Shown here: piece after piece, positions 1 through 6,758 of the stretch
Position numbering within the stretch: position 1 is the first letter of the stretch
How the letters are laid out: every line of letters begins with the position of its first letter
Assembly: GCA_964531505.1 (NCBI GenBank)
Contig: CAZHDT010000006.1
Span: 1 to 30,205, forward strand
DNA: 30,205 nt
DNA from: UBA6264 sp964531505
GTDB taxonomy: Bacteria > Patescibacteriota > Patescibacteriia > UBA2591 > UBA6264
Direction: 5' to 3'
Made by a program: the position numbers and the translations under genes
The notes under the pieces: generated by a model
Told to the model about the DNA's origin: nothing
The model's database searches: none
What the model saw: only the letters and a program-made list of their open reading frames with translations

Positions 1-1
1 T

Positions 2-10
2 TGCTATAAT
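2..10 (+). promoter_or_regulatory. Extended -10 promoter of yebC-ruvC
   Basis: A perfect TATAAT box (5-10) is preceded by TGC, giving the extended -10 form TGNTATAAT. Transcription would start near base 17, about 29 bases before the yebC start codon. The -35 box, if any, lies outside the window. The match is exact, but the genome is A+T-rich and the element sits at the window edge. Confidence 0.6.
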
Positions 11-45
11 TCAAATAAACAAAAATAAAAAATAATTTTAAAAAT

Positions 46-765
46 ATGAGTGGACATTCCAAATGGCATAAAATTAAACACGATAAGGGCTCAGCGGACG
101 CGAAAAAAAGCTCCCTTTTTACTAAATTGGGACAAGCGATTAGCATCGTCGCTAGGCAAGGAGGGGGAGATATTGAAACAAATTTTAATTTGCGTTTGGC
201 TGTGGAAAAAGCCAAGCAGGCCAACATTCCAAAAGAAAACATTGAAAGAGCAATTAAAAAAGGAACCGGTGAAACCCAAGGGGACGAAATAGAAGAAATT
301 ATTTATGAAGCATTTGGGCCAGGGAACAGCGCGATTTTAATTCAAGCCTTAACTGATAATAAAAATAGAACCGTGTCTAGTTTGAGAAGGATTTTTAATA
401 AATTTGGAGGAAATTTAGGCGGTCAAAATTCAGTTAAGTGGATGTTTGAACAAAAAGGAGTTGTTAGAATTGAAAAAAAGGAAGATTTGGATTTAGAAGA
501 GCTTAGTTTGCAGGCTATTGATTACGGCGCTGATGATATTAAAATTGAAGAAGAGGGGCTAACCATTTATACTAAGATAGAAGATTTAGAAAAAATAAAA
601 AATAGTTTGGAAAATAAAGAAATAGATTTGGTCTCGGTTGGATTGGAGTGGATTGCAAAAGATTTAATTGAAATTAACCAGCCATTGCAGAATAGAATTG
701 GAGAAATTTTTTCAGAGCTTGATGAAGATCCTGATGTGGAAGACTATTATTCAAATATTAAATAA
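46..765 (+). CDS. yebC: YebC/PmpR family transcription/translation factor
   Basis: This 239-residue protein is close to the usual YebC length of about 240-250. It opens with MSGHSKWHKIKH and an Ala/Lys-rich segment ending SLFTKLGQAIS, the family signature. The central YEAFGPGNSAILIQALTDN and the GGNLGGQNSVKWMF segment are also typical. Family members are cytoplasmic; they have been described as DNA-binding regulators and, more recently, as factors relieving ribosome stalling, so the exact role here is left open. The start is the only ATG giving the conserved N-terminus; no Shine-Dalgarno sequence precedes it. ruvC follows after 17 bases, an arrangement very common in bacteria, and both probably share the promoter at 2-10. 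Confidence 0.95.
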   Translation: MSGHSKWHKIKHDKGSADAKKSSLFTKLGQAISIVARQGGGDIETNFNLRLAVEKAKQANIPKENIERAIKKGTGETQGDEIEEIIYEAFGPGNSAILIQALTDNKNRTVSSLRRIFNKFGGNLGGQNSVKWMFEQKGVVRIEKKEDLDLEELSLQAIDYGADDIKIEEEGLTIYTKIEDLEKIKNSLENKEIDLVSVGLEWIAKDLIEINQPLQNRIGEIFSELDEDPDVEDYYSNIK

Positions 766-782
766 ATAAAATTTAATTAAAA

Positions 783-1277
783 ATGATTATTTTAGGCATT
801 GATCCTGGGGTGGCGCGTTTAGGCTACGCAGTTATCAGTATTAATTTAAACAACCAAATATCAATTATTAATTCTGGCTGTTTAGAAACTTCTCAAAAGC
901 AAGTTTTTCCCCAAAGACTGCTTTTTCTTTATCAAGGATTAAAAGGTATTATTGAAAAATATCATCCTGAAAAAGCGGCGATTGAAGCTATTTATTTTGC
1001 TAAAAATGTTAAAACCGCTATTAAGGTAAGTGAAGCAAGAGGAATAGCTCTTTTAATTTGCGCGGAAAATAAATTGGAAATTATGGAATTTACTCCTTTA
1101 CAAATAAAGCAAGCCTTGACCGGTTATGGACGAGCCAACAAAGAGCAAATTCAAAAAATGGTTCAAATCACCTTAAAATTAAAAGAAATTCCCAAGCCTG
1201 ATGATGTAGCTGACGCTTTGGCAATCGCTTTAACTTGCGCGCAAACCAAGAGTTGGTTTTGTTTAAAAAACAGATAA
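783..1277 (+). CDS. ruvC: Holliday junction resolvase RuvC
   Basis: RuvC cuts Holliday junctions symmetrically during recombination, normally together with the RuvAB branch-migration motor. The 164-residue length is typical. The four acidic active-site positions of the RNase H-like fold are visible: Asp7 in GIDPG, Glu68 in AAIEAIYF, and Asp141 and Asp144 in PDDVADALAIAL. The segment TPLQIKQALTGYGRANKEQIQKMV (residues about 104-127) matches the family's DNA-contacting region. It lies 17 bases after yebC and is followed by a terminator. ruvA and ruvB are not in the window. recG and radA, also recombination genes, lie at the other end. Confidence 0.96.
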   Translation: MIILGIDPGVARLGYAVISINLNNQISIINSGCLETSQKQVFPQRLLFLYQGLKGIIEKYHPEKAAIEAIYFAKNVKTAIKVSEARGIALLICAENKLEIMEFTPLQIKQALTGYGRANKEQIQKMVQITLKLKEIPKPDDVADALAIALTCAQTKSWFCLKNR

Positions 1278-1294
1278 AGGTATTATTAAAAAAA

Positions 1295-1321
1295 AAAAAA
1301 CGATTTCCAAAATCGTTTTTT
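1295..1321. terminator. Bidirectional intrinsic terminator between ruvC and the LysM/CHAP gene
   Basis: A perfect 12-bp stem pairs 1295-1306 (A6 then CGATTT) with 1310-1321 (AAATCG then T6), around a 3-base loop. The A-tract/T-tract symmetry gives a U-run in both directions. The hairpin sits between two convergent genes, 17 bases after the ruvC stop and 29 bases from the end of the minus-strand gene. Confidence 0.85.
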
Positions 1322-1350
1322 AAATTAAAAATCAAAAAAGAAGATTATTT

Positions 1351-2571
1351 TTAATGAGGATAAATATAACCAATAATTTTCCAACCACCCTGCCATTCGC
1401 CAGTTTTGTTTTTAAATGTTCTTGTGGAATATTCTCGTCTTTTTAAACCATTCATTTCAGAAATAGTGACTGATTCTTCGTCAAAATCTTCCACATAGGC
1501 TACATGTCCATAATAACCGCAAACCCAACTAGTGCAGGTAAGGGACATAATCGCGCCTTGACGCGGTTCAGTTCCAGTTTCATATCCATCTCTTTTGGCA
1601 TTCCCAAACCAGGATATAGCATTACCCCAACTCGGTACGCATTGTCCTTGGTCTGCTGCCCATTTGAATGCGGACCAGTCAGTACATTGGCGAGCGACAA
1701 AACGATGGCAGTCAGTATTGGCTCGCCAATCCCAATAATCAGAATAACTTTCTTGAACAATTTGAGGAGCAATAGGAATATAGGTGGGAGTCGGTTTAGG
1801 CGCTGGAGGAGGAGTGCCATCAGGAATAATGATTTTATCCCCCGGTTTTAATTCGCCATTTTCTGAAAGACTGTTTATTTGAATTATTTTTTCTATTGAG
1901 CTTTTATATTTATTTGCTAAATAAGAAAGATTTTCACCTGATTTTACTTGGTGAGTAAGTCCATCTACCGGCAAAATTGTTAAGTTGTTTCCCGGTCTGA
2001 TAACAGACCAATAATTTAAATTATTTTCCCAAAGAATTGTGCTCCATTTTAATTCAAAGTTTTCCGCGATTGTGCTGACAGTATCTCCTGGTTGAACAGT
2101 ATAAGTTTTAATTTCCGTTCTGGTTAATTTTGGTAAACTGTCTAAATCAAATGTTTTTTTAGGAGTAACCAAAGCGCTACTTCCCAAAATCAATGAAATT
2201 TCTGAATCATCGCTTAAATCCATAATATCATTCTTGTCTTCCCGCCAAGCCGCAATAGTAAATTCTTTATTATTTTCTTCCGAATTGTTTATTTCAAAAG
2301 CATTAGGCAGTTTATTTTCAATCGTAATTTCTTGATTGGACGAGGCAATTCTGTTCAAGATACCATTAAAAGGGTTATTCATTTCTTTTATTTTTTGTTG
2401 GGAAAAAATTGCAAAAATAATAACAATCATAACTAAAAAAAGTCTTTTAAAAGCAAAAGACTTCTTCAATTTCTGAAAAAAGGAGCAGCCAAAATAAATA
2501 AGGCCTAAGAAAAGTTTTTTAATCCTTTTTTTTAAAAAAAACGGATATTTTTGATTTAAATTTACTTGCAT
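1351..2571 (-). CDS. Membrane-anchored LysM-LysM-CHAP peptidoglycan hydrolase
   Basis: This 406-residue protein probably cleaves peptidoglycan at the cell surface. A basic N-terminus has two hydrophobic stretches (about 19-31 and 42-57), the second being the likely membrane anchor. Two LysM domains follow: 155-200 (TYTVQPGDTVSTIA) and 206-250 (HQVKSGENLSYLA), which bind peptidoglycan. After a Pro-rich linker (252-270) comes a CHAP amidase/endopeptidase domain (285-404), with the likely nucleophile Cys296 in RQCTDWSAF and catalytic His356 in YGHVAYVE. Four further cysteines (288, 311, 346, 351) flank the site and could form disulfides. The gene is divergent from leuS with its own promoter. It might supply the wall-opening activity for the T4SS-like locus (VirB1-like role), but that is inference from proximity only. 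Confidence 0.9.
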   Translation of the reverse strand: MQVNLNQKYPFFLKKRIKKLFLGLIYFGCSFFQKLKKSFAFKRLFLVMIVIIFAIFSQQKIKEMNNPFNGILNRIASSNQEITIENKLPNAFEINNSEENNKEFTIAAWREDKNDIMDLSDDSEISLILGSSALVTPKKTFDLDSLPKLTRTEIKTYTVQPGDTVSTIAENFELKWSTILWENNLNYWSVIRPGNNLTILPVDGLTHQVKSGENLSYLANKYKSSIEKIIQINSLSENGELKPGDKIIIPDGTPPPAPKPTPTYIPIAPQIVQESYSDYWDWRANTDCHRFVARQCTDWSAFKWAADQGQCVPSWGNAISWFGNAKRDGYETGTEPRQGAIMSLTCTSWVCGYYGHVAYVEDFDEESVTISEMNGLKRREYSTRTFKNKTGEWQGGWKIIGYIYPH

Positions 2572-2593
2572 AAATAAGAATTTATGCTATTCT
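2566..2593 (+). promoter_or_regulatory. Promoter of leuS and the downstream operon
   Basis: TTGCAT (2566-2571) is followed after 16 bases by TATTCT (2588-2593). TGC directly upstream makes an extended -10 box (2585-2593). Transcription would start near 2600, about 31 bases before the leuS ATG. This is the clearest promoter seen upstream of the same-strand run that ends with radA. Confidence 0.55.
2568..2587. repeat. Perfect 7-bp inverted repeat between divergent genes
   Basis: GCATAAA (2568-2574) and TTTATGC (2581-2587) are separated by 6 bases. The repeat covers the start codon of the LysM/CHAP gene (2569-2571), overlaps the leuS -35 box and fills most of its spacer. It could be a protein operator acting on both genes, or an RNA hairpin occluding the hydrolase start codon. 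Both roles are inferred. Confidence 0.55.
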
Positions 2594-2601
2594 TAATAAA
2601 C

Positions 2602-2629
2602 ATTTTAAAGGTTTTTTAAAAAAAGTCAA
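2602..2629 (-). promoter_or_regulatory. Promoter of the LysM/CHAP gene
   Basis: On the minus strand, TTGACT (2629-2624) is followed after 16 bases by TAAAAT (2607-2602), a good sigma-70-type pair. Transcription would start near 2595, about 25 bases before the ATG at 2571. The -35 box ends one base before the leuS start codon on the other strand. Confidence 0.55.
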
Positions 2630-2630
2630 T

Positions 2631-5156
2631 ATGAGTTATCAACAAGGGTCTTTTTTTCAAAAATGTTGGGAAAAATGGGAAAAATTAAAACTTTATCAAG
2701 CAGGCAAAAAGGAGAAAATTTCTAAAGAATATATTTTAGTTGAATTTCCCTATCCATCCGGTTCAGGACTTCATATCGGACACGCTTTTTGTTTTACTGG
2801 CGCGGATGTTTATACGCGGTTTAAAAGAATGTTTTTTTCGGAAAAAGATATTCTTTTTCCTATGGGTTGGGACGCTTTTGGATTGCCGACAGAAAATTAT
2901 GCTATTAAAAATAAGAGAAAGCCTCAGGAAATTACCAACGAAAATACGATTTTCTATAAAAAACAGATGAAAGAATTAGGTTTTTCCTTTGATTGGGAAA
3001 GAGAAATTAATACGACCGACCCGAATTATTATAAATGGACTCAATGGATTTTTATCCAGTTATTTAAAAAAGGATTAGCTTACAAAAAAGAAATGCCTAT
3101 TAATTGGTGCCCAAGCTGTAAAATTGGTTTGGCTAATGAAGAAGTTATTGATAATAAATGCGAGCGTTGCGGCGCGGAAACAAATCGGAGAAATTTGAAC
3201 CAATGGGTGGTCAAAATTACCGATTACGCGGATAAATTAATTAAAGGGCTGGATAATACTAATTTTATTGAAAAAGTCAAATTGGCGCAGATAAATTGGA
3301 TTGGGGAAAGCCAAGGAGCTAAAGTTTTTTTTAAAATAGCTAATCAGGAAGAATTTTTAGAGATATTTACCACCCGGCCCGATACTTTATGGGGAGCAAC
3401 TTTTATGGTTATTGCTCCGGAACACCCTTTGGTAAATAATATTTTAACTGATAGCTCAATTGAAGAGTCAAAAAAAAGCCAAATTAAAGAATATTTGAAC
3501 CAAGCGAAAAAAAAATCAGATTTGGAACGAACAGAATTAAATAAAGAAAAAACAGGAGTTTTTACCGGTTTATTTGCGATTAATCCGGTTAATCAAAAAA
3601 AGATTCCTATTTGGATTTCCGATTTTGTTTTAATTTCCTATGGTACTGGCGCAATTATGGCGGTTCCTGCCCATGATGAGCGAGATTGGGCATTTGCCAA
3701 AAAATTTGATTTGGAAATAATTCCGGTTATTAAGCCTCCTTGCGATTGGGATTTTAACCAAAAAGCTTATCTAAATGTGGAAGAAGGAAAAATTGTTAAT
3801 TCAGAGCCGATTAACGGAATGGCGCCAAATCAAGCGTTTGAAAAAGTAATAAAATGGTTAGAAAAAAATAAAATTGGTAAAAAAACCAAAAATTATCATT
3901 TAAGGGATTGGATTTTTTCTCGCCAACATTATTGGGGAGAACCCATTCCAATGATTCATTGTGAAAAATGTGGTTGGCATCCGGTTAATGAGAATGATTT
4001 GCCAGTAGAATTGCCAATCGTGGAACATTATGAGCCGACGGAAACAGGAGAAAGTCCTTTAAGTAAAATGACAGAATGGGTTAAAACTGTTTGTCCAAAA
4101 TGCGGAGGAGAAGCAGAAAGGGAAACTGATACGATGCCGAATTGGGCTGGTTCAGATTGGTATTTTCTTCGTTATTTAGACCCAAACAATAGTCAGGCTT
4201 TGGCAAGTGAGAAGCAAATGGAAAAGTGGCTTCCCGTAGACCTTTATATTGGGGGTGATGAACACAATACCCTTCATCTTTTATATTCCCGGTTTATTTA
4301 TCAATTTTTATGGGAAATCGGAGTGGTGCCAAAAAAATATCTGGAGCCTTATCAAAAAAGAATTTCCCACGGCGTTATTCTCGGACCGGATAATCAAAAA
4401 ATGAGCAAATCAAAAGGCAATGTCATTATTCCGGAACAAGTAATAAAGCGATTTGAAAAATGGGGCGCGGATATTTTAAGAATATATTTAATGTTCATTG
4501 GGCCTTTTGACGGTACCATGGCCTGGAATGATAATGCTTTAATGGGGGTTAAAAAGTTTTTAGATAAAATAGAGGATCACATTGACCAATGGATTTCTTT
4601 GGAAGTAAAATATCCAGAAGTTAATCACAATAATCACATTAAACCAATTCTTCATAAAACAATTAAAGGAGTTACTCAAGATTTAGAAAGTTTAAAATTT
4701 AATACAGCCGTGGCAAAGTTAATGAAATTTATAAATGAAATACGACAAGAAGAAAAAAGTGAATCAGGAAAGCTAACCCCACTAAGTTATGGGACAGTTG
4801 CTGGAGGAAATTTATATAAAGAAGATTTAGAAAAATTTCTTATTCTTTTATCGCCCTTTGCGCCGTTTTTTTGCGAAGCGCAATGGGAAAAATTAAATCC
4901 GGATGATAATGAAAAAAGTATTTTTCAAGAAATTTGGCCGAAGTTTGACGAAGTCTTGGCTCAAGAAAAAGAAATAGACTTAATAATTCAAATAAACGGA
5001 AAAGTGAGGGATAGAATTAAAACCGCTTTTGATATTTTAGAAACAGAAGCAAAAGAAAAAGCTTTAGCGCGAGAAAAAATTAAGGCTTATTTATTGGGAA
5101 AGGAACCAAAAAAAATAATTTTTGTAAAAGGAAAATTGGTTAATATTGTTTTATAA
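2631..5156 (+). CDS. leuS: Leucine--tRNA ligase
   Basis: This enzyme charges tRNA-Leu with leucine in the cytoplasm. The 841-residue length fits bacterial LeuRS. Visible landmarks are PYPSGSGLHIGHA with the HIGH motif at 48-51, a zinc-binding CPSC...CERC knuckle (Cys160, 163, 177, 180), and the CP1 editing domain with TTRPDTLWG (247-255) and GTGAIMAVPAHDERDWAFA. Also present are a second Cys-rich knuckle (CEKCGWHP), GSDWYFLRYLDP, and the KMSKS loop at 590-594. The C-terminal IIQINGKVRDRI segment is the tRNA-binding end typical of the family. The editing threonines and aspartate are intact. No Shine-Dalgarno sequence precedes the ATG. rsmA follows after 25 bases. Confidence 0.98.
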   Translation: MSYQQGSFFQKCWEKWEKLKLYQAGKKEKISKEYILVEFPYPSGSGLHIGHAFCFTGADVYTRFKRMFFSEKDILFPMGWDAFGLPTENYAIKNKRKPQEITNENTIFYKKQMKELGFSFDWEREINTTDPNYYKWTQWIFIQLFKKGLAYKKEMPINWCPSCKIGLANEEVIDNKCERCGAETNRRNLNQWVVKITDYADKLIKGLDNTNFIEKVKLAQINWIGESQGAKVFFKIANQEEFLEIFTTRPDTLWGATFMVIAPEHPLVNNILTDSSIEESKKSQIKEYLNQAKKKSDLERTELNKEKTGVFTGLFAINPVNQKKIPIWISDFVLISYGTGAIMAVPAHDERDWAFAKKFDLEIIPVIKPPCDWDFNQKAYLNVEEGKIVNSEPINGMAPNQAFEKVIKWLEKNKIGKKTKNYHLRDWIFSRQHYWGEPIPMIHCEKCGWHPVNENDLPVELPIVEHYEPTETGESPLSKMTEWVKTVCPKCGGEAERETDTMPNWAGSDWYFLRYLDPNNSQALASEKQMEKWLPVDLYIGGDEHNTLHLLYSRFIYQFLWEIGVVPKKYLEPYQKRISHGVILGPDNQKMSKSKGNVIIPEQVIKRFEKWGADILRIYLMFIGPFDGTMAWNDNALMGVKKFLDKIEDHIDQWISLEVKYPEVNHNNHIKPILHKTIKGVTQDLESLKFNTAVAKLMKFINEIRQEEKSESGKLTPLSYGTVAGGNLYKEDLEKFLILLSPFAPFFCEAQWEKLNPDDNEKSIFQEIWPKFDEVLAQEKEIDLIIQINGKVRDRIKTAFDILETEAKEKALAREKIKAYLLGKEPKKIIFVKGKLVNIVL

Positions 5157-5181
5157 AATTGGTTGATTTTAAAAATGGTTT

Positions 5182-6009
5182 ATGTCATTGCATAATCAAA
5201 CCAGGTCTATTTTAAAGAAATATCAGATTTTGCCCCGGCGAAAACGAGGGCAAAATTTTTTAATTAATGAAAATTTAATAAAAAAAATAGTCTCTTTGGC
5301 TGAATTAAAAAAAAGCGACCAAATTTTGGAAATTGGCGCGGGGGTTGGCAATCTAACCAAGGAAATTGCCAAAAATGTCAAACAGGTTTTTTCCGTGGAA
5401 ATTGATAAAACTTTTTGTCAAATTTTAGCGCAAGAATTAAAAGATGTTAAAAATGTTAAAATTATTCAAAATGACATTCGTGATTTTGAGGTGACAGAGG
5501 TTGGATTAAAAAATTATAAAATTGTTTCTAATATTCCTTTTAATATTACGGGATTAATTTTAAAGAAGTTTTTAACAGCTTTAATTAAACCAAAATCAAT
5601 GCTATTGATTATTCAAAAAGAGGTGGCGGAAAGAATCGTTAGTTTACCGCCCCAAATGTCCCGTTTGTCAATTATGGTCCAGTTTTATGCTGAGGCAAAA
5701 ATTATTTCCCTGGTGAGTAAAAATAATTTTTGGCCAAAACCTAAAATAGATTCAGCTATTTTATTTTTGAAAATAAAAAAACCTATTTTGGAAAAAAGAA
5801 GAGAAGAAGAATTTTTTTCTTTAATAAGGGCAGGATTTTCTTCTCCAAGAAAATATTTACTTAACAATTTATTTAAAAATGATATGATAAAAGACAAGGA
5901 GGAAGGGGGAAAATTTTTTAAGAAATTAAATTTGGATTTTAAAATTAGAGCCCAGGAATTGAGTTTAGAAGATTGGATCGGATTAATTAAATTGAAAAAT
6001 GGAAAATAA
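5182..6009 (+). CDS. rsmA: 16S rRNA (adenine-1518/1519-N6)-dimethyltransferase RsmA (KsgA)
   Basis: RsmA dimethylates the two adjacent adenines in helix 45 near the 3' end of 16S rRNA, a late small-subunit assembly step. The 275-residue length is normal. Family motifs are KRGQNFLIN (22-29), the SAM-binding motif I ILEIGAGVGNLT (48-59), acidic VEID (72-75), QNDIRDF (96-102) and the catalytic-loop variant NIPF (117-120, in place of the common NLPY). The C-terminal domain with PKPKIDSAILFL is present. The last 11 bases overlap the start of the next gene, which implies co-transcription and possibly coupled translation. Confidence 0.96.
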   Translation: MSLHNQTRSILKKYQILPRRKRGQNFLINENLIKKIVSLAELKKSDQILEIGAGVGNLTKEIAKNVKQVFSVEIDKTFCQILAQELKDVKNVKIIQNDIRDFEVTEVGLKNYKIVSNIPFNITGLILKKFLTALIKPKSMLLIIQKEVAERIVSLPPQMSRLSIMVQFYAEAKIISLVSKNNFWPKPKIDSAILFLKIKKPILEKRREEEFFSLIRAGFSSPRKYLLNNLFKNDMIKDKEEGGKFFKKLNLDFKIRAQELSLEDWIGLIKLKNGK

Positions 6010-6733
6010 AATCAATAAAAAGAAATGGCTTTTTCTCTTGAGTTTTTTTGCGGTTTTAACCGTTTTTTTAGGATATCAACAAATTAAACAAACAATTTAT
6101 TCTCCTTTCGCTTATCAAAACAGCGATGAGCCCAAGAATCAAGAAGAAGCGGAAAAAATAATATTTAATTCTTTATCCCAACAAGACACAGACCAAGACG
6201 GCCTTTCTGATTTTGAAGAAAGTTTTATTTATCAAACATCGGCTTATCTTGTTGATTCGGACAGCGATGCTTTTTCAGATAAAGAGGAAATAGACGCTCA
6301 AAGCGATCCATTAAATGCTAAATCAACGCCTTATCACAAGATTGTTGATGAACAAGAATTGGACGTCTCGGGATCAGAAGAAAAAATTGAACAACCATCT
6401 TCGTTATCCATTCAAGAGATTAAAGATTTATTAATCAATGAAGCGGGAATTAGTCAAGAAATTGTGGATAATCTTGATGACAAAATGATTTTAAAGTTGT
6501 ATAATGAAACCAAACAAGAAACAGGAATAGATTTACAAAACTTAAAGGCGCCGGAGGATTTAACGCGCCAGTTTTCTAATTTTCCGCCGGAGGCGGATCA
6601 GCCTTTGGCTGAAGATATTAGTATTTTTGAGCTAAGGCAACAATTAATAAATCAAGGGATAGATAAAGAAATCCTTGATTCTTTAGATGATGAAACATTA
6701 GAGTTAATGTTGATTCAATCTTTGGACAGATGA
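5999..6733 (+). CDS. Membrane-anchored protein with thrombospondin type 3-like calcium repeats and a duplicated helical motif
   Basis: Function unknown. The 244-residue protein has a Lys-rich N-terminus, one membrane helix (about 10-26), then an acidic exterior region. Residues 63-106 (DTDQDGLSDFEE, DSDSDAFSDKEEIDAQSDPLN) are Asp-rich loops like thrombospondin type 3 / EF-hand-like calcium-binding repeats, common in surface proteins of this type of bacterium. Two copies of a helical motif follow: 137-168 (SIQEIKDLLINEAG...NLDDKMI) and 208-239 (SIFELRQQLINQG...SLDDETL). Between them the DNA carries a GC-rich palindrome coding for PPEAD. It overlaps rsmA by 11 bases and ends 25 bases before the giant gene, so it probably belongs to the envelope/secretion operon. 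It ends in TGA, the only such stop in the window. Confidence 0.75.
   Translation: MENKINKKKWLFLLSFFAVLTVFLGYQQIKQTIYSPFAYQNSDEPKNQEEAEKIIFNSLSQQDTDQDGLSDFEESFIYQTSAYLVDSDSDAFSDKEEIDAQSDPLNAKSTPYHKIVDEQELDVSGSEEKIEQPSSLSIQEIKDLLINEAGISQEIVDNLDDKMILKLYNETKQETGIDLQNLKAPEDLTRQFSNFPPEADQPLAEDISIFELRQQLINQGIDKEILDSLDDETLELMLIQSLDR
6583..6597. repeat. GC-rich palindrome inside a coding region
   Basis: TCCGCC (6583-6588) and GGCGGA (6592-6597) form a perfect 6-bp stem with a 3-base loop, standing out in A+T-rich DNA. It encodes PPEAD at residues 196-200, between two copies of a helical motif. The CCGCC/GGCGG core also occurs in the hairpins at 30086-30103. It may be a small mobile palindrome tolerated in frame. 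Confidence 0.45.
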
Positions 6734-6758
6734 CAATTTTTAAACATAAAATATAATT

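Noticed and set aside
6731..6733. Possible recoding of TGA as an amino acid, as in some candidate-phylum bacteria
   Set aside because: TGA occurs here as a normal stop at the end of a complete protein and none interrupts any conserved gene in frame, so the standard bacterial code fits.
6752..6757. TATAAT box directly before the giant gene, with ATGACA (6730-6735) 16 bases upstream as a possible -35
   Set aside because: Transcription would begin about 5 bases after the A of the start codon, so the ATG would be lost. The next in-frame ATG (residue 18) would remove the basic part of the signal peptide. Probably a chance match in A+T-rich DNA.
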